A stretch of 60,000 nucleotides of DNA. Source: Polytrichum commune. Lineage: Eukaryota; Streptophyta; Polytrichopsida; Polytrichales; Polytrichaceae. Every line of letters starts with the position of its first letter. Within the stretch, counting starts at the first letter, position 1. Shown here in pieces: positions 1 to 11,589 of this stretch. Position numbers and translations under genes: made by a program. A model generated the notes under the pieces. The model searched no databases. It was given only the letters and a program-made list of their open reading frames with translations, and was not told the DNA's origin. The stretch is from contig OX485806.1 of the NCBI GenBank assembly GCA_950295325.1, positions 31,808,001 through 31,868,000 on the forward strand, written 5' to 3'.

Positions 1-196
1 AAAAGCTAGACCCAACTCTCAACCTAAGTCTTGCAAATGCTTTTTTGCATAAAATAATCAAGATCCGACTTTGATGATAATTAACCATATTTCAATGGGT
101 ACTTGAGGCTCACAAGTTGGGACTTTGCCTCCATGTTGGGACCTGCTAACATGAGTGGGACTTGGGGCTTGGGACCCTATGTGAACCGGCCTTTAG
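1..196. repeat. MITE family A, partial copy (right half)
   Basis: This stretch matches 23731-23904 at many positions in the same orientation, including a shared part around 'tgcataaaataat' and the phrase 'ccatgttggga'. Its right end, read on the other strand, begins CTAAAGGCCGGTTCACAT, which resembles the left end of the 23.5-kb copy (TAAGGGCTAGTTCACAT). That pairing of ends suggests terminal inverted repeats of a non-autonomous DNA transposon. The left part lies outside the window. Confidence 0.6.
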
Positions 197-425
197 TATC
201 CCCTTAGAAGAAGAATAATTTGGGATATATCTTGGCAATGAAAAATCCATTGGTATCAAGCCTCCAATGTCCAAATTACAACCAAAAAGCGTTTAACCTA
301 CTGATGAATTTTGGAAGTAATGAAAGTGGACACTGCACTAAAACAAGGTTTCAAGTTTCTAATTGAAATACTAACAACCCCATTGCCATAGTATCTTGCG
401 ATCCACACCATCCCCACAATTATTC

Positions 426-456
426 ATTTATTTTGAGCACATAGTCCAATCTCATC
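426..456. repeat. Core motif of dispersed repeat family D
   Basis: The motif TTTTGAGCACATAGTCCAAT recurs with few changes near 12700 (same strand) and, on the other strand, near 19230, 25290, 42940 and 43290. Here only the core is obvious. It seems to mark the edge of a widespread degenerate element rather than a gene. Confidence 0.5.
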
Positions 457-494
457 ACAACACATGTCTTTTGATGTCCTCTCTTAACAACAAG

Positions 495-660
495 CCACTA
501 CCGGCATATGTTTCCTCAATAATCGTCCTACGTCATTGGAAAAGATATGCACATCTACCACAATGATAGATTTGCAATTTCTTTTAATGACACATGACAA
601 TTTCTCAAGGACATAGGTCAATTACCCAAGACACATTATATACTTATAGCGAGCCTTGCC
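495..660. repeat. Foldback MITE family B, copy 1
   Basis: The left end CACTACCGGCATATG and the right part around 'ataggtcaattaccc' form a degraded foldback. The same layout is clearer at 14188-14330, and a right half is seen at 19065-19125. No coding capacity. Confidence 0.5.
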
Positions 661-1649
661 ATATACCAGTCAAAGATACGTGTCTAATAAATTAATAAAA
701 AGTGATTGGATACGGCCCACATACCTTATATCTTGAAGGTCTTGTTACCAGAGATGACATTCCATGTCAAAGTAGCATTTTCTTAAAAAAAAAAAACTTA
801 GAAAGAAATTCTTGTTCCTCGTTTACTGTTTCAGTGAAGATCTGGCCATGAATGGTTGATATTACTACAATATATCTCTGTCTGCTGTTGATAAAATATC
901 CCTTATCAACACCATCATGGTTCAAAGCTTCTTAGTTTCATTCAAAGAGAGAGGGAATTATCACATACACGAGTACCTCTCATTCATGCAACATAAACAC
1001 TCTGGAATTGTAAGTAGCTTGGCGGTTGCTATTTTTTTGTGAACATGACACCAAAATAAGCTTTGAAGACTTCGAATCAGTCTAGTTCAAGTCCTTTGAG
1101 ATGAATCGACCATTAATCCTATAGCAAGTCAAGTTCTTATGTTGAATGGATGAGAGGTACTCTCATACGCGATAATTTTCTCCCCTCTCTCTCTCCCATT
1201 CAAATTTAGCTACAATACAGATGTTTTGCATGTAATCATCGACTTCTCACCCAGTTAGGTCAATGAAAAGTGAGAACCGGTGGCTAGTTACAGATGAACT
1301 AGTCAAGTTGGAGATTTAACTGGTTGAAGTTCAAGACTTCAGGAAAATTGCCCATCATTTTGGACGAATCTATGGAATATACCCCAATTTATTAAAGAAA
1401 ACAAAAGAAGTATCACAGCATGTAACTGGTTGGACTTGGAAACACTAGATATCAACCGATTATGCCCCAAAATCTCTCCAGACATTGGGTTTAGGTACTT
1501 CATAAGAATGAGTCCTTCGTCACAATGTCAACCTCAAGCTTATGGAATAAGTCAAATTCAGTTGAGCAGATCTACGGCTTCTTTTCGGCTCTGTGTCATT
1601 GCCATGTTTGAGTAAGGTATGTGGGTGTTATTCAGTCAGTTTTAATCTT

Positions 1650-1850
1650 GTTTCCATTCCATAACACTATTAAGCAGTGTGCATTCGTTCATGTGGACCC
1701 TGAGAATATAATCATGGGATGTCCCAACCTAGTGCAGATTCATACTCAAATTGAGTGTTCTTGCACCAAGTTGGGGCATCCCATGGTTATATTCTCAACG
1801 TCCACATGAACAAACGCACATTGCTCAATAATGTTATGTTTCTACAAAAT
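1650..1850. repeat. Long foldback (about 100-bp arms, almost no loop)
   Basis: Position x pairs with about 3500 minus x: the centre is the palindrome ACTCAAATTGAGT at 1744-1756. Arms pair through 'ttcatgtgga' and 'gagaatataa.catggga' with a minority of mismatches, and homology fades around 1650 and 1850. This is typical of a hairpin MITE. The RNA of either strand would fold into one long stem, so a small-RNA locus is a possible secondary role (inference). Confidence 0.7.
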
Positions 1851-2059
1851 TGGATTGAATATCAAACCTCTCCTTATTTAGTATTAGTTATCAAAAGTGG
1901 ATATGTTTTGATTCCTTAGAAATTATATATAGGTCTGCATAATTTTGTTGACGATATATTTATTGTAGTGTAGATGATAAAATTCGAAGACATAGTCCAA
2001 TCTCTTTTAAACAAGCGTCTTTATGGTGCAAGATAGATGAGCCTAATTGGGCTACGTAT

Positions 2060-2310
2060 TTTAAAGAGATCGGATTGCGTGTTCAAAATGTGATGAGCAT
2101 CCTAATCGTCAACATAATTGGGGGAACCTATATGACCATTTAATGAACACCAAAATTTGAATAAGATATTCATGTGAGCATTCAAAAGTACAAAGAAAGT
2201 GGCTACGACCTCAATTTGGATTTGCCAACCATCTTGTACTAATTGCATGTTCCATATCCCCAGGAGAAAAGTATTCGATATTAGGTGTCCAATTACAAAA
2301 AGTAACAGAA
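2060..2310 (+). repeat. Dispersed repeat family D, copy 1
   Basis: Shares an ordered series of blocks with 12470-12740 (reverse strand) and more weakly with 19225-19560: a 'tgttcaaaatgtgatga' block, then 'ggaacctatatgaccattta', then 'gataatcatgtga', then 'tacgacctcaatttggat'. Order and spacing are kept, so these are copies of one element. Reading frames across it are not conserved between copies, so I do not call a gene. Confidence 0.6.
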
Positions 2311-2960
2311 GAACACCCACATCCTTGCTTTCCAATAAGCCGTGCCCCTTTAAAGGCCATACTTTCTGACATAATAAATGGTTAACTTGACAAGTTAGAT
2401 TATCTACGGTGAAACTTGAAAGGTAGAATTTACTCTGAAGTATTTCTCCCAAAAAAATGTAGTTATTGATGACATAAGGATAAAATCCATACCTATAATG
2501 AGCAATTGTATTCACATTGTGATGTGAAGAAAACCATATAGTATGATTTTAAGACATAAAATGTATAATCAACTCAAGTTATATTGAAATGCTATTTATA
2601 TTCCTATATGAGCTTGAATCTATATTCAGCACATGAGGTTACAAGAAAGCAAGCAAAAGTGCAATCATGCTTGACCATAGCAAGCAAGCATGCTACATGC
2701 AGGGAGAAAACTAACACTAGCATATTCCTATGTATCTGGTTTTTGGGACCTCTACTCTTATCAAAAGTTTGTGTATTGCTCCAATCAAAAGAGTGCAATG
2801 AATACAACAGGCCTTTAACTGAGGTCATAGTGGGAAAGAACGGGTTTAAATACAAATAGGCAAGGTGTTCACTTCACAAAGCATACTCAAGAGGCTTAAT
2901 CTAAGCATGTAGGGTTAAAGTATAAGACTTCATGAGAGTAAGTCATCTGCCTCATACAAA

Positions 2961-3115
2961 GTGAACCTAATTCAATTACTTGTCTTAAACGGTCCGTAGT
3001 CTGTGCTACATTTATGTCATTCATATATCTATCCATAGTACAGACTAAAGTAAGTGGACCTAATTCAATTACTTGTCTTAAACGTAGCACAGACTACAGA
3101 TAGATATATGAATGA
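2961..3115. repeat. Composite direct and inverted repeat
   Basis: A 31-bp unit containing ACCTAATTCAATTACTTGTC occurs at 2961-2991 and again at 3054-3084 with one change. Between and after them, GTAGTCTGTGCTAC and GTCATTCATATATCTATC (2996-3034) reappear as reverse complements at about 3084-3116, but with the block order changed. This looks like a local rearrangement product or the end structure of a small element. Confidence 0.65.
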
Positions 3116-3119
3116 CAAG

Positions 3120-4270
3120 TTGGGACTTCACAATGCTTTTCCAAACAAATTCAAAGCGCATTTTACATGTCCTTCGTGGTCTCTTTCTTCTGGAATTCCT
3201 GAGACAATAAGGAGCATGACAAGATACCTGATCCAATTCGTAAAGAAACATCCAAACCAACCTCGTGTTTATCTAAAACCTCAAAGATGGACAAGATACA
3301 TTGGTGACATTAAAGTGTCTGGGTCAAACTCCAGGTGTGTTGGCTAAAAGGTAAGAGCTTATGTATAATGTCACCCAAGTTTTATTAGGACTTAACATGC
3401 TAAAAGCGTTGGGTTGTAAAAATCATCTTTCTAGCTTGTCATACTAGGATCAGTGCGCTAAGCTAGCCTTGGATAGGCTAAGCCGGGATTCAGGGTGACA
3501 GGTCCCACAAGTTTGAACTCTACTTTAGATCTTAAAATTCTCTCAAAAATACTAAATTGAAAGAAGACATCCATGTTTCAAAATTAGGCTCCAACACAAG
3601 ACACTCAACTTAGCGAGCTTGTACCAGAGAAGTCCTTCAAAGAGGCAACAAACACCTTGTGTGGACTCAAAATAAATTAGGGAGTGCACTCACCTGTCAC
3701 CTTCCCCAAACTTTGAGTCACCTCCTTCAAGCAACTGCAATTAAGAATGCCAATAACACTGTCAAGAAATTCTGAAGTGCCCACAAAACAAATATGTGTG
3801 CCTTGGACCCCTTTACTGCCAACTCCACTACATCATAACCCAGAACAGGAACTATCCTTACTTTTGAACAAGCTAAGACTATCATGACTGGACCACTCTC
3901 TTGTTCACTTATCCAACTACCATGTTACCATAGCATTCTTAAACATGTGCAAGGACGCTCTCTTTCTTTTCTAAAATCAATTTTTTATTTAAGAATCAAG
4001 GTCGTTGAGGACATGCATGAATGCTGAGCATACCTAGTCAAGTGGCAAGCCTCATTGTTGCGGACACAAAGCCTTCTACCATCTATGAAGATTCAGTTGA
4101 AGGGTTGGGGCCCAAATGAAGTCATTCTTTAGATTTTCCTGGTTGCCTAGAAATTATTCCATTTGCACCAGACCTTGATGGCTACTTAAGAATGTTATGA
4201 CATCAGCCAAGAACCAAATGGACAATCATGATCAAGGTCATCTCCTCCTATATGATGCTATGCCACTGAG
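3120..4270. other. Gene-free stretch, no recognised feature
   Basis: Reading frames are short and show no family resemblance. I see no repeat shared with the rest of the window here. Confidence 0.5.
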
Positions 4271-4749
4271 GATACTTTAAATATGAAACAGCAGAACACA
4301 AGTGACGAAGTTAGTCTCACAAGCTGAATTAACACAAAGTGCAACGTCAACCTTCAATTCCAACCTTAAATACATCGGGCCATAAGTAGCTGCCACAACA
4401 CCAGAGCATGGAACCTGCTCACCCTCAGGATGCAAGGCTAAGGAAAACCAAAGAAAATCCAAAAGGAAATGCATGCAGCAACTATATTGAGAAAACCATA
4501 ATACACCGGTCCAAGACCATCTTTACACACTGCTACTGCGAGGCCCACTACATTTCCTTGTCATACAGACAGATAGAACTAGCTAATTTATTATGTGCAG
4601 CTGAGCTCTGCGTATTCATCACTTGGGCATGTCGTAAAATTACTCCAATGCACCATTCTTCTATCCAACAAAACTTTACACTCAATTTTTTGATGAACAA
4701 CAGTTTTTGTGCCTTCTCCTTTGAAGTCCTGGCACAACAACACCTTCCA

Positions 4750-4792
<43 letters not shown>

Positions 4793-5177
4793 CACCCCTA
4801 CCCTACTGGCCATTATGAACATGAACCGACTCTCACTGGAAAAATTTGGCACCAGCAAACTCAAAATTGCCGCAAAGTGAACCTTGCTATTGCTATGTAG
4901 GCATATATTATTGCATTTCAGTGCTGCACATTCAAGAGCTTAGAGAATTACAGGCACTCAACTAGTGGTTATATGTTCTTCTGTGTCATGATGGAGCCTC
5001 TGTGTCATGAAGCCTTCTGATTCTCACTGTGGAAACTTCTGAACAGCATCTTCTGAAATGCCACAACATTTTGATTGCTCTTGCTATGTAGGCATAAATT
5101 ATTGCGTTCATCACTTGTACATAAAAAGCTCAGAGATTGCATGCAGGCAGGCAGTCAGCTGGTTGATCTGTTTTGTG
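4270..5177 (-). other. 3' flank of MAPK copy 1, homologous to the copy 2 flank
   Basis: Read on the minus strand, this region aligns in order with 46933-47600. Shared blocks include the GAGTGTAAAGTTTTG block, the TGTAGTGGGCCT block and the GTGTAAAGATGGTC block. It is the 3' UTR and downstream DNA carried along in the inverted duplication. Copy 1 alone has the CT microsatellite and an extra tandem unit. Confidence 0.75.
4752..4788. repeat. (CT)n microsatellite
   Basis: About 18 uninterrupted CT units. It lies in the copy 1 kinase 3' flank and is absent from the matching place of copy 2. Confidence 0.95.
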
Positions 5178-5186
5178 TCATGATGA
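4886..5186. repeat. Tandem duplication at the 3' end of MAPK copy 1
   Basis: The unit at 5076-5186, which includes the stop codon region, is repeated at 4886-4992. Both contain TTGCTATGTAGGCAT, then 'attattgc', then a TGTGTCATGATG block. Copy 2 has a single unit (46920-47045), so the duplication followed the gene duplication. Confidence 0.7.
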
Positions 5187-6483
5187 CTCCTCGTTTGTGA
5201 CTTCCGGATGGTAAAACAACATCTCATTCCACACCCTCTCTCGCAATGCGTCCTCCTTCAAATCTTCGTCCTCAAAATCAAACTCAAAAGGGGCCGGAGC
5301 TGACGGCTCCACACTTGCATCATGTAACATCGACAAGTAAGGGTGCTCCAAAGCCTCATGCACTGTGATTCGTTTCCTCGGATCAAACACGAGCATCTTG
5401 TCAATCAGCTGAATTGCAAGCGGGTTCGCACGCGGGTAGAGCCGCGCGAGCGAAACGCGTGGCGTGAACGGGAGCGACCGGATGTAGCTTCGTGCCTTCT
5501 GGGATTGGATAAAATGCAAGTCATTCTCATCAGGAGACCCGATGATACTTATGATCAGCTTCAGCTGATGGATGTAGTCCTTGCCGGGGAAAAGAGGCTT
5601 TCTCCCCAACAGCTCCGCAAATATGCAACCCACTGACCACATGTCGATGGCACTTGTATACTCGTCACAAGACAGGAGAAGCTCAGGGGCTCTGTACCAC
5701 CGTGTCACAACATACTCTGTCATGAACTGCCCTTTATCGCTCCCCGTGCGTGCCAATCCAAAGTCACAGATCTTCAAGTCGCAGCTTGCATTCAGTAGCA
5801 GGTTGCTGGGCTTCAGATCCCGATGCAAAACGTTTGCGGAATGTACATACTTGAGGCCTCGCAGTAACTGCACATATCATCAAAACAGGATTGTCGATTT
5901 TGAGGTGCAGGTTAAGACATGGTAAAACAAGCAAACCATCATCAATTGCAGTCATACAGAGTACAGATTGAGGAACATCAAGAACACAAGCTGGACGCTG
6001 CTGCAAATTGAGTGCCTGCAATTTCCCTAAAAAGACAGAGGCCTACGTCCTTTTTATTACCTGGTAAATGAAGTACTGGCAGTGGTCATCTGTGAGAGTC
6101 TGTGATGAGCGGATGATTTGGTGAAGGTCAGTGTCCATGAGCTCGTAGACAATGTACACATCATTGAACGCGAGCCGGCTGACGGGCTTCATGATATCCT
6201 TCACAGCAATAATATTTTCATGGAAAAGATGGCGCAGTAATCGAATTTCGCGTAACGTCCTCCTCGCATCCGTGGTGTTCTCGAATGCGTTTGTGATCTT
6301 CTTGATGGCAACTCGGTCCCCTGTGTCATTGTTCTTTGCAGAGCACACCACCCCGTATGCCCCCTTTCCAATCGGCTTGATAGGCAAGTACTTTGTGTCG
6401 ATCTCGAATACCGTCCGCCATAGCATGTAATGGTGTTTCCCAGGTGGACATGTGCCCTCCGGCACATCAACCTTTGTTGCCAT
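5178..6483 (-). CDS. Group C mitogen-activated protein kinase, copy 1 (MPK1/2/7/14-like)
   Basis: Serine/threonine MAP kinase, the last tier of a MAPK cascade, acting in cytosol and nucleus. Two exons: 6483-6061 and 5867-5178, with a 193-nt intron (GTAATA...GTGCAG) in phase 0; the product is 370 residues. Visible motifs: glycine loop GKGAYG at 39-44, ATP-binding Lys61, HRD at 156-158 with Asp158, DFG at 176-178, and the dual-phosphorylation motif TEY at 191-193. The N-terminal context ([15 protein letters not shown]) and [10 protein letters not shown] match plant group C, which is also known for a single intron. The common-docking motif near 322-331 ([10 protein letters not shown]) lacks the usual acidic and Cys residues. 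The start is the ATG at 6483; an in-frame TTG two codons upstream is not used. Copy 2 differs at only five residues (53, 298, 364, 366, 368). Confidence 0.95.
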
Positions 6484-6537
6484 TGCCAAGGAGGATCAGA
6501 ACAACAAATGTTTCCCAAGGAAACTCTTCCTCCTCCT

Positions 6538-6591
6538 TCAGCTCTCACAAACCCTAACCCCCTCAGCCTGTGAGCTTGAGTACTCCACCAT
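6538..6591 (-). promoter_or_regulatory. Upstream ORF (17 codons) before MAPK copy 1
   Basis: An ATG at 6591 opens a 17-residue frame that stops 54 bp before the kinase start. The context GGCTATGGTGGA is shared with the start of a longer upstream ORF before copy 2, although the sequences after it differ. If it lies in the mRNA leader it would reduce kinase translation (inference). Confidence 0.4.
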
Positions 6592-6599
6592 AGCCCAAA

Positions 6600-9500
6600 C
6601 TGATCCAACCGCCGCACCAATCATATCCTCCTGTCTGTCCTAAGTCGATCTAAGCAAAACCCTATCTACACAAAAAGTTCCAAATGGAAAACTAGAAACT
6701 GGTACAGGTGCACCAATTACATGTACCTTGCGCTCCAGACCCTCACTAGAGAATTACCTGCCCACTCTTCTTGCTCTAATTGTTGTTGTAACATTTAATT
6801 CCAACATCCTCTTTTCGACACAAAGTGCCCAAACCTGGAGCTCTTCCCATCTACAGGAAACTAAAAGGCCTGATGGACCAAACAAAAATGCAATCAAACC
6901 CTTCAAAGCTTAGGAGCCCCTAATTCTCTGCCTCTTTAAGGTAAGCGGATGCTAATTGGAAGTATTTCAAGGTGAAAATGTGCATTGTCATAATGATTTC
7001 CAAAATCCCCTGTTTCAGGGGTCACCGACCTATTAAGATGGCGCAAATGTGACTCAAATCGCATGCGTCTTCACATGCTTCAAAATTGCTGCAAGGAAGC
7101 ACGTGGCTCCCGAAATTATGCTTGTGCGTTCGGTACCTCGAATGGATCATCAACGTTGGCAACGGAGATTTTATAAGCTACAGGGTTGGGCTTGAGAGAG
7201 CATCCGCCAGCATCATTATTCACTTTCACATGCACCTCCTTCAAACCCATTCATCATTTCACCCTCATTTTTTCTTAAAATTGCGAAATGCGGTTGGGCG
7301 GACAATAAACATCCTATTCCCACAAGCTTATTTCCAAGATTCACACGTAATCTTTCCCAAGCCCAACCCAACCCAAAAATCCCCACTAAGGGATAATAAG
7401 GCGCCTAACCCTTTCCCCCACCCAACCCTTCCAACATATAAAAATCCACTACTTACAAATCCTGGACCTCGGTGAAAATCCACAACAAATGGATCCACCT
7501 ACACATCCACCCACATACACACAAACACATACATATAACCTAAAACCTCAGAATTCCAAAACTGGGCGCACCCCGCAAATTCTCCTCCACGCCAACCCCC
7601 CGAACCAAAACCCAAAACCCAACACCCCACACAACACACAACCTTCACAAATCACGCTTCCAAAGAGGCCTGGAAGACGCTTGAAGGGAGCACCCAAAAG
7701 CCCAACTCCCCAGCAGGGACCCACAAAAAGAGGGTTAAGTTAAGCGAACGTTCAAGACACCCCCATCGTGCACCACACTACAAACAAACCAACAATCCAC
7801 CCCACTCTTCTGCATGGAGAAAAAATGAAATGAAAATAAGAAAACAAAGAAAAACACAATAAACAATAAAAAGTTTGCGTGACCCCTCGGAAGATCATGA
7901 AAGAGGCCCAGCTCTAAAGTAAGGTAAGGTTAGGTGAGGCGAGGTGAAGTGAGAGGTAAGGTATATGAGTAAGTTAGGTGCTAAGTTAAGTTGGCGAATG
8001 CTCCTCCTCCTGCCTCCCACTCAGCAGCAGCAGCAGCAGCAACAGGGGCAGCCTGCCACTAGGCCTTGTTCCCTTCCTTCGCTGTGTTGTGCTCCATCAT
8101 CCTTGTTGTTCCATGCATTTCGGTTTGCGGGTGGGAAATGATGACGATGATCATGATCATGGTGGTGGTATGGGATGGGATGGGATGAGATGAGGAGGAG
8201 CCAGAAGAGAGCGTGGGCGCCCCTCTGAGCCTCGTTTCTTACTCTGCCACTCGCCAAGTTGGGGTGCCTGCCTGCTTGTCTCCCTCTGGTGGGGGTGGAA
8301 CGTAACATAGCTGTGCCTAATTCGAACAATTCCCCCAAATCGGCACCCACAGTAGCTCTGCGCTGTAAATGAACACAGCAAGGCGTAAAATGGTTACTGG
8401 GCCCTCAAGCTCCCAAGTGTTGACCCAAGCCGTCTGTTACAGTGGCACAATCACCACTTCCAAATTCTGAGAGCGCGCATCAATTCCTAACCACTTCGCT
8501 AAATTTACAAAGGCGGCAATCCACATTCCAGAATGCAAGTAGGGCTGCTTCAAGTCGTGGCCGAATGTGGTTGAATTTTAGGTGCAGCCACCATTATTTT
8601 CAGTGGAGGCGTCGTCGATTTGAGCTCATAGAAGCGCCATTTAAGGAGGCAGGGGAGCGATGAGTCGAAGAAGCTCAAGTTCATATCGATGTCACTCAAA
8701 TTCAAAGTTGTTCGGTAGTTAGGAACGGTTGGCAGTTGGGATCCCAGTAGCATGGCACTGGAGCATCGAGACTCAAACGTGTGGATGCTACTCCCAAATA
8801 GTGTGTTGTCGAGGAGACTTCAAACTTGGAGGAGGATGCCAATGTTGAGGAAGGGAGGAGTAACGAGACCCAATTTGGCGAGGATGACGGCCTTCTACTG
8901 AGAGCTTTGGATTTAGGGCGCTAAAATCATGTCCTCCTAAATCGATGACAACGTCTAGTGTGCCCAATAACAACTACCTTCATCACCATTGTAACATGAA
9001 CGTGCATCTGTCATAAGGTTGCATCATGTGGTGGGACCTACATGTCAATAGTTCTGCACATGAGGAGCCCGACAATCGCAACATGAATCTCAATAGTCTA
9101 GGTAAGAAATCTTGGCCCGTTCCGAACTTGCAAGCTAGTGTAATACGAGGGAGTCCAATGGTCTAGTCGAATCTCTTGGCCAATTCGAACCTACATGTAG
9201 ACATTCGTATTGATTAGGCTTTAGGGTGTAAGAGGTAGGTTAGCAAGTCCAACCTACATTGATGGGTGGAGGCGTAGATGTTGTTGAAATGTATTACATG
9301 GGTGAGATTGCCTACTATTGTTGGGTGGGCTTGTGGACAAGCTCCAGCCAGGGTGTCCTAGGTGGAAAGGTTAGCACTTGGAAGAGAGATGGGGGCCTTG
9401 TTAGTGGAAGCGTTGGCCATCAAGTGCCTCACAGGATGAGCCACTCATTGCCAAGCATGAAAGCCAAACAGAGGTAGGCCTCTTTGCAAAGGGTGGCAAC

Positions 9501-9620
9501 ATGTGCCTGCACTACACCCACAAGAAGCCCGTCCCCTCACAAATATCAATTTGGTGTCAATTTGGGTGGAAAGGTGCCACATTTGGTGTACACCTAAAGT
9601 ACTAACCCAACAAACTAGTG
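6600..9620. other. Upstream region of MAPK copy 1; low-complexity tracts, no gene
   Basis: Probably holds the promoter of MAPK copy 1, at 6600 to about 7000. 7360-7740 is rich in C and A; 7915-7990 is an AGGTAAGG-type purine-rich tract; 8022-8043 is a short CAG run; 8160-8200 holds GGGAT repeats. Frames here are compositional. No conserved protein or RNA is visible. Confidence 0.5.
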
Positions 9621-9629
9621 GGAGATATG

Positions 9630-10670
9630 CGTAAAGAAGAGGATTCAAAAAAATGGCAATTGGAATGATGAGCAACTTAAAGGTGCTTTGAGAGCAATAG
9701 ATGCAAGTTCAAGAGTGTTGATGACATCAAAGGAATTTTGTATTCATGTTAATACATTGAAGAACCATCTCTTTGGTACCACCATTGGAAGGAAGTGGGG
9801 AAAGAAAAGAGTGTTCACACCAATTAAAGAAGAGGTTATTGTGACGTTTGTGGAGAAGATGGCAAGCATCGGCCATCCAATATCATTGGCTCAACTCTAG
9901 ATCAAAGTGGTGGATAGCACACAAGTTGCCCAACACCATGGGTTGGTTGCTTGCTAGGGTGGAGTTGGGTGAGATGGTTTCCCATTTGTCACCTAAATCA
10001 CTCACTTAGAGTAGTTCTAAACCTTGAGATAGGGATAGCAAGAGGCTTGTGTCCAAAGAATGTGCAATCTCCCTACAAAACCTTGCAAAGATGTATGGAA
10101 AACACAACTACATGCTTCCTCAAATATGGAATGCATACAAATTTGGAGCTTGAGCAAGTATTAATTGGGGGGTGGGGGGGGGGCATTGTGTTTGCCTCAC
10201 ATGGTGTGAGGCAAGTTCACACCATAACACCCAATGAGCGGGAGCATCTTTCGGTGCTAAATTGTATCAATGCGGCCGGGGAATGTATCCCTAATTTCTA
10301 CACTTTTAAGGGCAAGCAATTTAGACGCAATTACATCAAGCATTGTGAGACCAAACCTTGTATGGCCATGCAATCAAAGGTATGGATGAAATTTTTTTCT
10401 ATTTTCAGATTGGGTGTCAAGTTTCATTTCAAGTGTGCAATCAAAATGAGGGAACATGTCACAATCCAACCAACATCTTCTTATCATGGATGGCCACAAC
10501 TCACTTGTTACCGTGGAGGTTGTGTTACAAGCACGACAAGGAGGATTGGATTTAGTCACACTTCACATGCCCTACAACCATTGGATATAGTGTGATTCAA
10601 GCCAATCAAATTAACATTCCGAGCATGTAGAGACATATGATCATTGGCTAGAGTGAAAACTGTGGTGATG
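9630..10670 (+). pseudogene. Broken pogo/Tigger-like (DDE) transposase
   Basis: Fragments of one transposase lie in order but in several frames. 9650-9900 gives an N-terminal helix-turn-helix region (KGALRAIDASS, then GTTIGRKWGKKRVFTP, then ASIGHPISLAQL). 10200-10330 gives the start of the DDE domain (VHTITPNEREHLSVLNCINA, IPNFYTFKGKQF). 10487-10600 gives a DGHNS motif with the second catalytic Asp, and LQPLDIV. A stop ends the first part at 9900; a G-run near 10170 and small indels near 10400 and 10550 shift the frame. I found no terminal inverted repeats. This is a dead DNA transposon of the Tc1/mariner superfamily, pogo branch. Confidence 0.8.
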
Positions 10671-10679
10671 CTTTGTTGA

Positions 10680-11585
10680 TTCTGCATGGGTAATATTTGA
10701 AATGAAATTATACACAATGATGGCACTATCATCACAAGACTCAAAATTTCAAGTGGCATAAAACAAACCCAATTTTCAAAAAAATCAAATGACTCCACAA
10801 CCCTGCAAGGCGTTTTTGGCTTATGAGTTCTAGCTCAAACTTGCAACGTTGTTTCAAAAAGTGGTTACATAAACTAATATTAACATTAGACAAGAGTTAA
10901 ACAATTGTGCCAACCAAAAATTTCAACAACAATTTTTATTGCTCAAGATTTTTCTACAAATGCAGTATGGCCAAAGGAATTTCTCGAACGCACTCGCAGC
11001 TCAAATGCCACACTAAGAACTTCAAGAAAACCATTATTTCCTTTGGATTCCTACACTCACTTTGCTTCTATTGCCTTTATATGCTAGCAGTCTACGTCAA
11101 CAAAATGTTTGCCTCTGCAAAAATGTTTCCTATCTTTCCAAACATCTTTGCACCTCCTTGTCCAACCTCAACTTCGACATCTTGGCAAACTGTGGCGGTT
11201 CAGAACCCTCCTTCCCTACATCATTTACCCATGAACTCCACACCACCGTTCAACATGTTAATCACACCCCATAAAAAAAAACCTTGCACCCATTCAATCA
11301 ACCACACAACAATGTGCAACACCATCAACAATTACATGATCGAATTCAACCCATTCCTCCCCATATCGCTCCAACCATGACACATACCCACTGGCAACAA
11401 CCACCCGTCCCCACTGCCACAAAAACCATCCACCCCTTCTTGCCCACCACCTCCACATGCCCAACTGTCTTAATTCTTCTCCAACCCATCCACCATTGTA
11501 GCCCCTTCACCAACTGCACAACCATACTATTGCACGTCGAGAAGATAGTAAATATGAAATAATGCATGTTTAACATATACTTGCC
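10680..11585. other. Gene-free stretch, C/A-rich in part
   Basis: 11150-11520 is rich in CCA and CAC on the plus strand, which opens frames in several phases. These frames are compositional. No family resemblance. Confidence 0.45.
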
Positions 11586-11589
11586 TTAA

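Noticed and set aside
2961-3084. CRISPR-like direct repeats
   Set aside because: Only two repeats, in a eukaryotic genome, with inverted rather than unique sequence between them.
5343-6643. Plus-strand open frames opposite MAPK copy 1 (up to 114 residues)
   Set aside because: They are shadows of the kinase codons; the same shadows appear opposite copy 2.
10356-10556. A separate 65-residue gene inside the transposase relic
   Set aside because: It is a frameshifted reading of the same transposase segment.
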